A DNA stretch of 64,000 nucleotides from Sphaerotilus uruguayifluvii. GTDB lineage: Bacteria; Pseudomonadota; Gammaproteobacteria; Burkholderiales; Burkholderiaceae_C. The position numbers and the translations under genes were made by a program. The stretch spans positions 1 to 64,000 of the forward strand of contig NZ_JABSNM010000024.1 of the NCBI RefSeq assembly GCF_013294065.1, read 5' to 3'. Every line of letters starts with the position of its first letter. Within the stretch, counting starts at the first letter, position 1. Positions 15,684-24,479 of this stretch are shown here, piece after piece. The notes under the pieces are model-generated. The model was not told the origin of the DNA. It searched no databases and saw only the letters and a list, made by a program, of their open reading frames with translations.

Positions 15684-16592
15684 TCAGAAACGCACCGTGC
15701 CCCGGCCGCCCTGCCCCACCGCCAGCCGCCGGCCGACGCCCTCGACGATGACCGCGTTCATGCCGAAGGTGATCGCGCCGCCCACGCGCGGATCGGCCCG
15801 GTAGCCCGCCAGCGTGTCGCCGGGCTCGTGGCCGGGCACGGCGGAGTCGGGATCGATGTTCGGGATCGGGCAGCGCGGGCAGGGCTTGACCAGGCGCAAC
15901 ACCACCGGGCCGTCGGGCGTGGCGATGTGCAGCTCGTCGAGGTGGTCCTCGGCATGCGCGTCCAGGCCGGCCAGCACCAGATTGGGCCGGAAGCGCTGCA
16001 TCGTCACCGGCGCGGCACCGCGCGCGGCCAGGCGGCGGTTGAGCTCGTCCAGCGCGGCCTCGGACACCACCAGCACCGGATAGCCGTCGGAAAAGGCGTT
16101 CTCGGCCTCGAGGTCGCCTGTCCACTTGCGGCTGGAGAGCCGGCGCTGCCCTGCGGCGAAATGCACCAGCCGCACCGGCTCGCCCAGCCAGGCCGACAGA
16201 CGGCGGTCGGCCTCGGGGCTGGGCGCGCGTGCATCGACCTCGTCGTCCCAGATGCGCACCCGCAGCCGGTCGCCCGACTCGGGCGACGGCGCCAGCGCCA
16301 GCGGCGCCTGTGCGTCGGGCAGCGCCAGCGCCCAGCCGCCCCCGGGCTGCGGCCGCGGCCGGATCAGCGCCATGCGCGGGTGCTCGCGCTGCGAGACGAA
16401 CTCGCCCGCCGCGTCGACCAGCATCCACTCGCGGTCGCCGGCCAGGCCGGTGGCGGCCAGCCGGGCCTCGGGCACGCTCAGGCCGGCGCAGGACTTGACC
16501 GGATGCAGATGCAGCGCGGCCACGGTGAAGGCGCTGCTGCCGTCGTCAGCGTCGTCAGCATCGAAGGGGGCGGAGGTGTCGGGGAAAGGCAT
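15684..16592 (-). CDS. MOSC domain protein, YcbX-like
   Basis: A 302-residue protein from the ATG at 16590-16592. The N-terminal beta-barrel MOSC_N domain shows LHLHPVKSCAGLSVPEARL and GDREWMLVDAAGEFVSQREHPRMAL. The C-terminal MOSC domain contains RFRPNLVL and the YcbX-type signature VKPCPRCPIPNIDPDS...LAGYR, with a conserved cysteine that ligates molybdenum cofactor. Family members reduce N-hydroxylated compounds such as 6-hydroxylaminopurine. The C-terminal ferredoxin of E. coli YcbX is absent, so an external electron donor is needed. Divergent from the UbiH-like gene, with only 43 bp between. Confidence 0.85.
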   Translation of the reverse strand: MPFPDTSAPFDADDADDGSSAFTVAALHLHPVKSCAGLSVPEARLAATGLAGDREWMLVDAAGEFVSQREHPRMALIRPRPQPGGGWALALPDAQAPLALAPSPESGDRLRVRIWDDEVDARAPSPEADRRLSAWLGEPVRLVHFAAGQRRLSSRKWTGDLEAENAFSDGYPVLVVSEAALDELNRRLAARGAAPVTMQRFRPNLVLAGLDAHAEDHLDELHIATPDGPVVLRLVKPCPRCPIPNIDPDSAVPGHEPGDTLAGYRADPRVGGAITFGMNAVIVEGVGRRLAVGQGGRGTVRF

Positions 16593-16635
16593 CGTCGGGA
16601 TCTCGGTCGGGCTGTTCCTACAATCTTGCCCCATC

Positions 16636-17802
16636 ATGCTCGTGCCTCCCTTCGCCTCCAGTCCGGCCGGCTCCGGATCCTCCTCCGCCTCGACGCTCGA
16701 CGTGCTGATCCGCGGCGGCGGCCCGGTCGGCACCAGCCTGGCGCTGGCGCTGTCGCGCGAGGGCCTGAAGGTCGGCCTGCTGGCCGCCCCGCCCCGGCGC
16801 GACGCCGCGCCCGACGTGCGCACCTACGCGCTCAATGCCGGCGCGGTGGCGCTGCTGCGCGAGCTGCGCGTCTGGGACGCGCTGCCCGAGGACGCGCGCA
16901 CCGCGGTGAGCGACATGCAGATCCGCGGCGACGACGGCGGCACGCTGGAATTCAGCGCCTGGCAGCAGGGCACCGGCGAGCTGGCCTGGATCGTCGACGC
17001 CGCCGCGCTCGAGCAGGTGCTCGGCGAGGCGCTGCGCTTCGCGCCGCATGTGCAGCGGCTGACGCAGCCCGCGCCGGCGGCGCTGACCGCCATCTGCGAG
17101 GGCCGCGACTCCGTCACCCGCGAGGCGCTGGGCGCCGGCTTCGAGGCCTTCGCCTACGGCCACCTGGGCGTGGCGGCGCGCGTGGTGAGCGACCAGCCGC
17201 ACCACGGCGTGGCGCGGCAGTGGTTCCGCCATCCGGACATCCTGGCGCTGCTGCCCTTCGACCGGCCGCAGGCCGGCCACGGCTACGGCCTGGTCTGGTC
17301 GCTGCCGCAGGCCGAGGCCGAGCAGGTGATGGCGCTGTCCGACGCCGACTTCGCCGCCCGGCTGCAGGAGGCCACCGGCGGCGCCGCCGGCCGGCTCGAG
17401 CCGGTCTCGCCGCGCGCGGCCTGGCCGCTGCGGGTCGGACAGGCCGCGCGCTGGTGCGGCCCCGGCTGGGTGCTGCTGGGCGACGCGGCGCATGCGGTGC
17501 ATCCGCTGGCCGGCCAGGGCCTGAACCTGGGCCTGGCCGACGTGCGGGTGCTGGCGCAGGTGCTGGTCGAGGCGCGGCGCACCGCGCCGTGGCGCCCGCT
17601 CGGCGACGAGCGCCTGCTGCGCCGCTACGCCCGCGAGCGCAGCGTGCCGACGCTGGCGATGAGCCGGCTGACCGACGGACTGCTGCACCTGTTCGCTCAA
17701 CCCGCACCGCCGCTGAGGGAACTGCGCAACCACGGAATGACTCTGGTCCATCATCTCGGTCCGCTCAAGCGCTGGCTGACCGCCCGGGCACTCGACGCCT
17801 GA
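16636..17802 (+). CDS. UbiH/COQ6-family FAD monooxygenase
   Basis: A 388-residue flavoprotein hydroxylase of ubiquinone biosynthesis type. FAD-binding GGGPVGTSLALAL near residues 27-39, and the second FAD motif GDAAHAVHPLAGQGLNLGLADV near 285, which is diagnostic for the UbiH/UbiF/COQ6 group. The C terminus has the usual helical RYARERSVPTLAMSRLTDGL. Start ATG 16636; upstream in-frame codons overlap the divergent gene and look non-coding. Followed 42 bp later by dsbC. Which ring position it hydroxylates cannot be told from sequence. Confidence 0.85.
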   Translation: MLVPPFASSPAGSGSSSASTLDVLIRGGGPVGTSLALALSREGLKVGLLAAPPRRDAAPDVRTYALNAGAVALLRELRVWDALPEDARTAVSDMQIRGDDGGTLEFSAWQQGTGELAWIVDAAALEQVLGEALRFAPHVQRLTQPAPAALTAICEGRDSVTREALGAGFEAFAYGHLGVAARVVSDQPHHGVARQWFRHPDILALLPFDRPQAGHGYGLVWSLPQAEAEQVMALSDADFAARLQEATGGAAGRLEPVSPRAAWPLRVGQAARWCGPGWVLLGDAAHAVHPLAGQGLNLGLADVRVLAQVLVEARRTAPWRPLGDERLLRRYARERSVPTLAMSRLTDGLLHLFAQPAPPLRELRNHGMTLVHHLGPLKRWLTARALDA

Positions 17803-17844
17803 GCGGCCCGAGTCCCGACCCATTCCGGATCACCAAGGAAGCCC

Positions 17845-18585
17845 ATGATGTTCCCGCGTCTCGCCCCGTCCGCCCTCGCCGCCTGCGTCGCGGCCCTCGG
17901 CCTGCTGGCCGCCACCGCCGTGCGCGCCGACGAGGCCGACATCCGCAAGACCTTCGCGGAGCGCTTCCAGAACCTGCCGAAGATCGACGAGATCCGCCCG
18001 GCGCCGGTCGCCGGCCTGTGGGAGGTGCGCATCGGCACCGAGGTGATGTACACCGACGCCAAGGGCAGCTACCTGATCCAGGGCTCGATCATCGACACCG
18101 CCACCCGCAAGGACCTGACGCAGGAGCGCATCGACAAGCTCACCGCGATCGACTTCGCCTCGCTGCCGCTGAAGGACGCCATCGTCTGGAAGAACGGCAA
18201 CGGCAAGCGCCGCATCGCCGTCTTCGCCGATCCGAACTGCGGCTACTGCAAGCGCCTCGAGAAGGATCTGGTCAACGTCAAGGACGTGACCGTCTACACC
18301 TTCGTGATCCCGATCCTGGGCGGCGACTCGCCGGAGAAGTCGCGCTCGATCTGGTGCGCCAAGGACAACACCACCACCTGGCGCAGCTGGATGATCGACG
18401 GCGTGGCGCCGCAGCGCGCGATGGGCCAGTGCGACACCACGGCGATCGAGCGCAACGCGGCGCTGGCGCGCAAGCACAAGGTCAACGGCACGCCGGCGAT
18501 CGTCTTCGAGGACGGCACGCGCGCGCCCGGCGCGATTCCCGCCGCCGAGATCGAGAAGCGGCTGGCCGCGCAGGCCAGGTCCTGA
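17845..18585 (+). CDS. dsbC: Periplasmic disulfide isomerase DsbC
   Basis: A 246-residue secreted thioredoxin-fold protein. Signal peptide residues 1-28 (AALGLLAATAVRADE), an N-terminal dimerisation domain to about 90, then the catalytic domain with the CGYC active site at 132-135 (DPNCGYCKRLEKDL) and cis-proline in VNGTPAIVF. Two further cysteines (WCAKDN, GQCDTT) match the structural disulfide of DsbC. It rearranges wrong disulfides in the periplasm and is kept reduced by DsbD. It follows the UbiH-like gene and probably shares its transcript. Confidence 0.93.
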   Translation: MMFPRLAPSALAACVAALGLLAATAVRADEADIRKTFAERFQNLPKIDEIRPAPVAGLWEVRIGTEVMYTDAKGSYLIQGSIIDTATRKDLTQERIDKLTAIDFASLPLKDAIVWKNGNGKRRIAVFADPNCGYCKRLEKDLVNVKDVTVYTFVIPILGGDSPEKSRSIWCAKDNTTTWRSWMIDGVAPQRAMGQCDTTAIERNAALARKHKVNGTPAIVFEDGTRAPGAIPAAEIEKRLAAQARS

Positions 18586-18592
18586 AGCCGAC

Positions 18593-19147
18593 TCAGCCGA
18601 GCCGGTACTGGCAGATCCAGACCTGGTCGAGCGCCGGGCACACCAGCCGCGCGCAGCCGACCTCGCGCGCCGCCGGCGCCACCAGCTGCTGGTAGTGGCT
18701 GCAGACCCGGCCGGTGCGGCACTGGTGCGTTTCGGGGTCGAGATCGGCGCCCTGCTGCGCCCACTGGTCGACGACGTAGACCGGATCGAGCGGCTGCAGC
18801 GCGGTGCGGCCGTCCTTCCAGCGGTAGGCGCTGGACCAGTACATGTTCTCGCCGATGTGCAGGTCCGGGCTGGGCTGGGCGTCGCAGGGCCGGCCGCGGC
18901 CGCGCTCGAGCCGCAGCGCCCACTGGCCGGCCGACCGCGCCATCTCGTCGGACCAGGCCAGCGGCGCCACGCCGGCATGCAGGCGCCATTCGTTGTGGCG
19001 CTGCAGCATCTGCTCGCGTGCCTCGGACGGCAGCACGGTGCGCGTGTCCCCGCCGCCGCCACCACCGGCCACCGGCGCGGCGACGGCGCATGACAGGCCG
19101 GCGGCCAGCAGCACGAGAACAGGCAGGAACAGACGACGCGACAGCAC
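18593..19147 (-). CDS. Secreted CAP (SCP/PR1) family protein
   Basis: A 184-residue protein with a cleavable signal peptide (LFLPVLVLLAAGLSCAVA). The CAP domain contains MLQRHNEWRLHAGVAPLAWSDEMA, HIGENMYWSS and VDQWAQQGADLD, then CSHYQQLVAPAAREVGCA. Cavity residues H, E and H of the CAP tetrad are present. Cysteines are numerous (about six) and suggest disulfides in the mature protein, fitting the neighbouring dsbC. Bacterial CAP proteins have diverse and mostly unknown roles. It converges on dsbC with 7 bp between. Confidence 0.85.
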   Translation of the reverse strand: MLSRRLFLPVLVLLAAGLSCAVAAPVAGGGGGGDTRTVLPSEAREQMLQRHNEWRLHAGVAPLAWSDEMARSAGQWALRLERGRGRPCDAQPSPDLHIGENMYWSSAYRWKDGRTALQPLDPVYVVDQWAQQGADLDPETHQCRTGRVCSHYQQLVAPAAREVGCARLVCPALDQVWICQYRLG

Positions 19148-19188
19148 GGCAGACCCCGATATGGAAGATTCGCAAACGATGCGGCCGC

Positions 19189-19198
19189 CACTATAGTG
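19189..19198 (-). promoter_or_regulatory. Palindromic -10 region upstream of the CAP gene
   Basis: The perfect palindrome CACTATAGTG carries a TATAGT hexamer on both strands, 42 nt before the CAP protein start on the minus strand. No good -35 is seen for that direction; on the plus strand TTCGCA (19169-19174) is 17 bp away but would only drive antisense transcription. Best read as the CAP gene -10. Positions 19199-19280 contain nothing further. Confidence 0.35.
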
Positions 19199-19280
19199 AC
19201 GAATTTCTCGTTTCGATCCCCTGAAAAGCAGGGTACCGGGGCGCCCGTCTGTCCGGCGTCAAGGCCGCGTCAATGCGGCA

Positions 19281-20087
19281 TCAGCGGTGGGTGAAGTTCG
19301 GCGCGCGCTTCTCGAGGAAGGCGCCCATGCCTTCCTTCTGGTCGGCGCTGGAGAACAGCGCGTGGAACAGCCGGCGCTCGAACAGCAGACCCTCGGCCAG
19401 CGGCGACTCGAAGGCGCGGTTGACGCTCTCCTTGGTCGCCAGCAGCGCCAGCAGCGAGTAGCCGCACATCGCGTCGGCGGCCTTCGCGGCCTCGGCATGC
19501 AGCTCGGCCAGCGGCACGACGCGCGAGACCAGCCCGGCGCGCTCGGCTTCGGTGGCGTCCATCATGCGCCCGGTCAGCGCCAGGTCCATCGCCTTGCTTT
19601 TTCCCACCGCGCGCGGCAGGCGCTGCGTGCCACCGGCGCCGGGAATGATGCCCAGCTTGATCTCGGGCTGACCGAACTTCGCGTTGTCGGCCGCGATGAT
19701 GAAGTCGCAGGCCATCGCCACCTCGCAGCCGCCGCCCAGCGCGAAGCCCGAGACCGCCGCGATGATCGGCTTGCGCACCTGGCGGATGGTGTCCCAGTTG
19801 CGCGAGATCAGGCCCTTGCGGAAGGCGTTCGGGAAGTCGAACGGATGCATGACCGAGATGTCGGCGCCGGCGGCGAAGGCCTTCTCGCTGCCGGTGACCA
19901 CCACGCAGGCGATCGAGTCGTCGGCGTCGAAGGCCAGCAGCGCCTCGCCGAGCTCGTCCATCAGGCCGTCGTTGAGCGCGTTGAGCGCCTTGGGCCGGTT
20001 CAGCGTGATCCAGCCATAGGACAGCGCGTTGGCGCCGGTGCCCGGGCGGGTCTCGACAAGGATGTTCTCGTAGGTGCGTTCGGTCAT
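19281..20087 (-). CDS. Enoyl-CoA hydratase/isomerase family protein
   Basis: A 268-residue crotonase-fold enzyme that hydrates trans-2-enoyl-CoA in fatty acid or amino acid breakdown. Oxyanion-hole segments [11 protein letters not shown] and [13 protein letters not shown] are present, with the two catalytic glutamates in GGGCEVA and [22 protein letters not shown], as in true enoyl-CoA hydratases (PaaF/FadB1 type). The C terminus [18 protein letters not shown] is typical. An unusual SGFALGGG precedes the first site. Transcribed alone, from a promoter containing a perfect palindrome (20158-20175) that suggests a TetR-type repressor. Confidence 0.9.
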   Translation of the reverse strand: MTERTYENILVETRPGTGANALSYGWITLNRPKALNALNDGLMDELGEALLAFDADDSIACVVVTGSEKAFAAGADISVMHPFDFPNAFRKGLISRNWDTIRQVRKPIIAAVSGFALGGGCEVAMACDFIIAADNAKFGQPEIKLGIIPGAGGTQRLPRAVGKSKAMDLALTGRMMDATEAERAGLVSRVVPLAELHAEAAKAADAMCGYSLLALLATKESVNRAFESPLAEGLLFERRLFHALFSSADQKEGMGAFLEKRAPNFTHR

Positions 20088-20154
20088 GGAGGGGGATCCT
20101 GAGCGAGGGAGGACGGGGAACGGTACAGCACCATGCTGCGCCGCAGCAGCCGGG

Positions 20155-20183
20155 ACTATAGAACGATCGTTCTATTTTGTCGC
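20155..20183 (-). promoter_or_regulatory. Enoyl-CoA hydratase promoter with 18-bp palindromic operator
   Basis: The minus strand has -35 GCGACA (20178-20183) and -10 TATAGT (20155-20160) with 17 bp between them. The perfect 18-bp palindrome ATAGAACGATCGTTCTAT (20158-20175) fills the spacer and overlaps the -10, so a bound dimer would block RNA polymerase. GAACGNTCGTTC-like sites are typical of TetR-family repressors of fatty acid or branched-chain catabolism. The operator overlaps the 3' end of the upstream DUF3108 gene, whose TAG lies at 20172-20174. No regulator gene is adjacent. Confidence 0.7.
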
Positions 20184-21428
20184 TGCGGACGAACCCGCCT
20201 GGGTGCCCGTCCCGGTCGGCACGGCCGCGCCGGCCTGCTGAGGCACCTCCGACAGCAGCAGGTCGACCCAGGTCTCGGTGTCCTGCTCCAGGCGGATGCG
20301 CACCGGCAGCATCTGCAGCGTCGGCGCATACCAGATCTGCGCGCTGAGAATGCTGCCGCCGCGGCGCACCGCCTCGGCGCCCGCCTCCGGCAGCGCGGTG
20401 GTGATCGGCACCGGGCGGACATGGAAGGTCTCCAGCGGCCCCAGCGGCGTGCTGACCGGCACCTTCTCGCCGACCTCGTAGACCCAGCGGCGCACCCGGT
20501 GCGGCAGCGCGAGGTCGAACTCGACGCGGCTGCCGGTGCGGCGCAGCTCCGGCCGGGTCGAGAACAGCCAGACCATCTGGATGAACTGGCTGGCGCTGTC
20601 CTGCACGTCGGCGCTGGCGGGCATCTGGCGGCCGTCGGGCAGGCGCACGCCCTCCTCGACGAAGCTCATCTGCTGCAGCCGGGTGCGGCCGACGAGCTGG
20701 CGCGTCTCCTGCTCGTAGCGCTGCGGCCGCAGGCCCTCGGGCGTGATGCGGCCCTCGCTGCTCATCCGGCGCGACATCAGCGGCGCCACGCTCGGGCCGA
20801 TCGCGACCTCGAGGTGGACCTGGTAGCGCTCGCCGGCGCGCAGCCACTCGACCTGGGCCGAGCCGGTCACCGGACCCTGGTACCAGCCGTTGAGCTCGTA
20901 GCGCAGCCGCGTCGACAGCGGCCAGTCGAAGGCCGGACCCGGCGCGGCCACCGCCGCAGCGGTGGCAGGCGTGGCAGAAGCGGCCGCGACAGCGGACGAC
21001 GCCGACGCGCCGGGACCGATCGCGCCGGCGACCGTTCCCGGTGCGGCGCTCGGGTCGAAGTCGGGCGGCTGCGGCACCGGCGCCTCGCCGGACACGGTGA
21101 TCTCGACCGCGCCGTCGGCCGGCTCGGAGGCCGGGAGCGGCGCGTCGGAAGCCGCCGGCCGCGGCTGCAGCGCCCGCGCCGGGGCCGATCGCGGCGGACC
21201 TGCACGCGCCCCGCCCGGCGCGGCCGCGGGAGCCGCCGGCGGCGCGGTCGGCGCCAGCATGCGGGTGTAGACCGCCTCCAGGCGCTCCATCGCCGGGGCC
21301 GGCGGCAGGCGCAGCAGCTCGCCCAGCCAGCCCAGCAGCCACCCGTGCACCAGCAGCACCGCCGCGACCAGCAGCGCCAGCGCCGGCAGCGGCCGCAGCG
21401 CGCGTGCCGGCTTCAGCGCGCCAGCCAT
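20172..21428 (-). CDS. DUF3108 domain protein, membrane-anchored
   Basis: A 418-residue protein. One N-terminal membrane helix (ALALLVAAVLLVHGWLLGWL) is followed by about 120 residues of low-complexity Ala/Pro-rich linker. The DUF3108 domain starts near residue 170 (STRLRYELNGWYQGPVTGSAQVEWLRAGERYQVHLEV) and runs to the C terminus, including ETFHVRP and IWYAPTLQMLPVRIRLEQD. DUF3108 proteins are periplasmic, beta-rich and of unknown role. Its start lies inside the end of the M61 peptidase gene (16-nt overlap), so the two are co-translated. The 3' end carries the next gene's promoter. Confidence 0.85.
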   Translation of the reverse strand: MAGALKPARALRPLPALALLVAAVLLVHGWLLGWLGELLRLPPAPAMERLEAVYTRMLAPTAPPAAPAAAPGGARAGPPRSAPARALQPRPAASDAPLPASEPADGAVEITVSGEAPVPQPPDFDPSAAPGTVAGAIGPGASASSAVAAASATPATAAAVAAPGPAFDWPLSTRLRYELNGWYQGPVTGSAQVEWLRAGERYQVHLEVAIGPSVAPLMSRRMSSEGRITPEGLRPQRYEQETRQLVGRTRLQQMSFVEEGVRLPDGRQMPASADVQDSASQFIQMVWLFSTRPELRRTGSRVEFDLALPHRVRRWVYEVGEKVPVSTPLGPLETFHVRPVPITTALPEAGAEAVRRGGSILSAQIWYAPTLQMLPVRIRLEQDTETWVDLLLSEVPQQAGAAVPTGTGTQAGSSAATK

Positions 21429-23143
21429 GCCTCGCGGCGACGCCGCACGGCCGCGGCAGGCTTGCCCTGCAGCGACAGCGCGACCGCGCCCTCGACCTCG
21501 CCGGCCGCCGGCAGCGTCAGGCGCAGCAGCCGGCGGTCACGCGCCACCAGCAGCGGCAGCGGCTGCTCGAAGGCGCCGTAGAGCGTCAGGTCCTCGGGCT
21601 TGACGATGCGCCAGTCGCCCAGCGCCAGGATCTCGTCCCCCGCAGACAGGCCGGCGGCCTCGGCCAGCCCGCCCGCCAGCACCGCCTGCACCTTCAGCCC
21701 GGCGGTCGATTCGTTGAGCCGCGCGCCCAGACGCTGCTGCAGCAGCGGGCGCTCGCGGCGCAGGTCGACGCCCAGCGCGGGCAGCAGATCGGTCAGCGGC
21801 AGATCGTCCGTGCCGTGCACCCAGGCGGCGATCTCGGGCGCGAAGTCGCGCCGGCCCACGCGGCGCAGCGCCGCCAGGATGTCGTCCTCGCCGATGGGGC
21901 CGCCGCCGCTGGCGCGCCAGAGCTCGCGCATCACCTCGTCGAGCGAGCCGCGCCCGGCCGCGCGCAGCCTCAGATCCAGGCACAGCGCGATCTGCGCGCC
22001 CTTGGTGTAGTAGCTGACGGTGGCGTTGGCGCTGTTCTCGTCCGGGCGGTAGTACTTGACCCAGGCGTCGAAGCTGGCCGCCGCGGCGCTCTGCACCCGC
22101 CGGCCCGGCGTGCCCAGCACCTGGTTGACGGTGCGCGCGACCAGGCGCAGATAGCGCGCCTCGTCGATCAGGCCGGTGCGCACCAGGAACAGGTCGTCGT
22201 AGTAGCTGGTGAAGCCCTCGAAGAACCACAGCAGCCGCGTGTAGTTCTCGTGCTGCAGCTCGTAGGCGGCGAACTCGCGCGGCTTCAGGCGCTTGACGTT
22301 CCAGGTGTGGAAATACTCGTGGCTGATCAGCCCGAGCAGCGTGACATAGCCGTCGGAGCTGCCGGCGTCGCCGCGGCGCGGCAGGTCGCGGCGGGTGCAG
22401 ATCAGCGCGGTGCTGTTGCGATGCTCCAGGCCGCCGTAGCCGTCGTCGGTGGCGTTGAGCATGAAGACATAGCGCTCGAAGGGCGGCGGGTCGCACCCGT
22501 CGTCGCGGCCATGCCAGAAGCGGATCTGCGCCTCGCAGATCTTCTTCGTGTCGGCCAGCAGCCGCTCGCCGTCGAAGCCGGGCAGCGCGCCGGCGACGAC
22601 GAACTCATGCTCGGTGCCGCAGGCGGTGAAGCGACCGCGCCAGAAGGCGCCCAGCTCGAAGGGATGGTCGATCAACGCGTCGTAGTCGGGCGCCGACCAC
22701 TCGCCCGGGGCCACCTCGGGCAGGCCGGTGGCGACCTGCCAGCCCTCGGGCAGGGCGCCCAGCGTGACCCGGTGCTCGTCGGCCTCGCGGCCCTCGGCAC
22801 GCAGGAAGACGCCGGTGCCGTTGAAGAAGCCGCGCTGCGCGTCCAGCCAGGCGCAGCGCACCGAGTTGTCGAAGGCGTAGACCCGCCAGCTCAGCGTCAG
22901 CGCGCCGCGGCCGCTGCAGCCGGCCTCCCAGGTGTGCTTGTCGATCTGGGTCAGCGCCACCTCGCGGCGGCCCTGGCTGGCCTTCAGATCGCTCAGGTGG
23001 CGGGCGAACTCGCGCACCAGATAGCTGCCCGGAATCCACGCCGGCAGCGACAGGCGCTGGCGCGGAGCCGGATGCGGCAGCGTCATCGTGACGCGGTAAT
23101 GGTGGCTGCGGAGATCGTCGATCTCCAGGTGAAGTCGGATCAT
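21413..23143 (-). CDS. M61-family metallopeptidase with PDZ domain
   Basis: A 576-residue glycyl-aminopeptidase-type enzyme from the ATG at 23141-23143 (MIRLHLEIDD). The N-terminal Peptidase_M61 domain shows LPAWIPGSYLVREFARH (34-50). The zinc motif HEYFHTWNVKRLKP is at 275-288, and the third ligand glutamate lies in LLWFFEGFTSYYDD. A PDZ domain ends the protein (GLSAGDEILALGDWRI). Cytosolic or periplasmic location is unclear, as no signal peptide is seen. It forms an overlapping pair with the DUF3108 gene, a pairing common in Burkholderiales. Confidence 0.92.
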   Translation of the reverse strand: MIRLHLEIDDLRSHHYRVTMTLPHPAPRQRLSLPAWIPGSYLVREFARHLSDLKASQGRREVALTQIDKHTWEAGCSGRGALTLSWRVYAFDNSVRCAWLDAQRGFFNGTGVFLRAEGREADEHRVTLGALPEGWQVATGLPEVAPGEWSAPDYDALIDHPFELGAFWRGRFTACGTEHEFVVAGALPGFDGERLLADTKKICEAQIRFWHGRDDGCDPPPFERYVFMLNATDDGYGGLEHRNSTALICTRRDLPRRGDAGSSDGYVTLLGLISHEYFHTWNVKRLKPREFAAYELQHENYTRLLWFFEGFTSYYDDLFLVRTGLIDEARYLRLVARTVNQVLGTPGRRVQSAAAASFDAWVKYYRPDENSANATVSYYTKGAQIALCLDLRLRAAGRGSLDEVMRELWRASGGGPIGEDDILAALRRVGRRDFAPEIAAWVHGTDDLPLTDLLPALGVDLRRERPLLQQRLGARLNESTAGLKVQAVLAGGLAEAAGLSAGDEILALGDWRIVKPEDLTLYGAFEQPLPLLVARDRRLLRLTLPAAGEVEGAVALSLQGKPAAAVRRRREAWLAR

Positions 23144-23193
23144 GCGGGCGCGTTCGGTTCGGAAGGAAGGAGCACGCCGGTGCTCCGCAGGAA

Positions 23194-23634
23194 TCAGGCC
23201 TGGGCCGCCGCCAGGAAGCAGCTCAGCGCGGACACGCCGGAGAGCCGGAAGCGCAGCGTCAGCCACTTCGACAGGCCGGCCTCGGCATAGGCGTGGCGGT
23301 CGACCAGGTAGCAGGCCACCAGCAGCACGCCCTGCACCACCAGCCCGGCACGCGGCGGCATCATCACCGACACCCATCCGAACAGCGGCACGATGACCGC
23401 CGTCCACAGCCGGCGGTGCTGCGGCGCCGGCGCCAGCATCGCCAGCCCCCAGTGGATGCCGCCCAGGAAGGACACGATCACGCCGGCATAGACCGACATC
23501 GACAGCAGCACGTAGGGCTGCACGTCGGCGCGCACCAGCATCGCCAGCAGCGCGCCGGCCCCGAAGGGAATCAGCCCGGCATACCCCAGGCGCAGCGCCA
23601 GCGCATCGGGGGCTGCGGGACGGGCCGACGGCAT
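23194..23634 (-). CDS. DUF3429 family membrane protein
   Basis: A membrane protein of about 146 residues with four hydrophobic segments (LGYAGLIPFGAGALLAMLV, YVLLSMSVYAGVIVSFLGGIHWGLAM, LWTAVIVPLFGWVSVMM, AGLVVQGVLLVACYLVD). The conserved FLGGIHWG motif marks DUF3429; function unknown. The start is not certain: the ATG at 23632-23634 immediately precedes the domain, but an upstream GTG is possible and no clear ribosome site is visible. It lies 50 bp upstream of the M61 gene in the same direction. Confidence 0.75.
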   Translation of the reverse strand: MPSARPAAPDALALRLGYAGLIPFGAGALLAMLVRADVQPYVLLSMSVYAGVIVSFLGGIHWGLAMLAPAPQHRRLWTAVIVPLFGWVSVMMPPRAGLVVQGVLLVACYLVDRHAYAEAGLSKWLTLRFRLSGVSALSCFLAAAQA

Positions 23635-23758
23635 CGGCGGGACGGCGGAAGACAGGGAGGCGGACACGGCGACGGATCTCGACTGGACGACACGCAAAGG
23701 GCGTGACGCGTCGATTGTCGCCGCTGCGCCGCTTCCTCGCACGCGGCCCGGTACCAGA

Positions 23759-24361
23759 TCAGGGGACGCACCACCTCGCCGCCATCTCGGCGTCGCGGCA
23801 ATCGAACACCGCGCGGCGATGACCGCCGGCGGCCAGCTCCAGCCAGTCCATCTCCAGCACCTGCAGGCGCATCACCGCGAAATGCGCGCGCACCTCGCCG
23901 GCGGACATCGCGCCGGCCGGATCCGCGGGTGCGGCCAGCCACAGCGGCGTGCCCGGCGCCTGCGGCGAGAGGTAGTCCTGCGCCGACGGGGTGTGCCGCA
24001 GCCGCGCCCAGCGCGAGGACACGTCCAGCCCGTCGGCGCGGACCTCGACGCGGCAGCGCAGCCGCAGCTGCCAGCCCAGCGCCCGCGACCAGCACACCAG
24101 CTGCGCACGCGGATCGGCACGCAGCTGCGCGACCTTGGGCGAGCGGGTGTCGGTGTAGACCAGCAGCGTGCGGGTGCGCTCCTCGACCTCGCGCAGCACG
24201 ACGGTGCGCGCCTGCGGCCCGTCGACCGCGCAGACGGTGGCCAGCGTGGCCTGGCGCCATTCATGCCGGGGCTCCTGACTGGCCCGCACCAGCTCCTGCC
24301 ACAGCAGCGGCCCCAGTTCGACGAGATCCGCCACGGATCCCGATACGGATGCATTCATCAT
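23759..24361 (-). CDS. Pyridoxamine 5'-phosphate oxidase-like FMN-binding protein
   Basis: A 200-residue split-barrel flavoprotein. Alr4036/PPOX-type features: WQELVRASQEPRHEWRQATLATV, ARTVVLREVEERTRTLLVYTDTRSPKVAQLRADPRAQLVCWSR, and the C-terminal WLELAAGGHRRAVFD. The segment PKVAQL with downstream basic residues matches the FMN-phosphate site. It lacks the full PdxH C terminus, so PNP/PMP oxidase activity is not assured. Start at the ATG at 24359-24361, with GGGGAG five nt upstream (a second ATG follows directly). Confidence 0.82.
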   Translation of the reverse strand: MMNASVSGSVADLVELGPLLWQELVRASQEPRHEWRQATLATVCAVDGPQARTVVLREVEERTRTLLVYTDTRSPKVAQLRADPRAQLVCWSRALGWQLRLRCRVEVRADGLDVSSRWARLRHTPSAQDYLSPQAPGTPLWLAAPADPAGAMSAGEVRAHFAVMRLQVLEMDWLELAAGGHRRAVFDCRDAEMAARWCVP

Positions 24362-24479
24362 GTTGACTCCCCGTGACTCCCCGGTCTTGCGGACACCTGC
24401 TCCCGCCCTGGCGTGCACACGCCAGTGTGACCCGCGATGGAGCAGGTGTATGTGCAGGAAATCCAAAAATGGCACACTC

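Noticed and set aside
15285..18695. A plus-strand open frame of over 1,100 codons
   Set aside because: It runs antisense or out of frame through the HPP, MOSC, UbiH-like and DsbC genes, has low-complexity Arg/Gly/Ala composition and no domain; an effect of very high GC content.
19169..19197. Plus-strand promoter TTCGCA-N17-TATAGT
   Set aside because: It would only produce antisense RNA into the hydratase gene; the same TATAGT serves the CAP gene on the other strand more plausibly.
19270..21342. Minus-strand open frame of 690 codons overlapping the enoyl-CoA hydratase and DUF3108 genes
   Set aside because: Same strand but shifted frame, Arg/Ala/Gly-rich with no motifs; both genes in the other frame are clear family members.
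21404..23290. Plus-strand open frame of 628 codons opposite the M61 peptidase
   Set aside because: Exact antisense shadow of a well-supported peptidase with the HEYFH motif; no independent motif.
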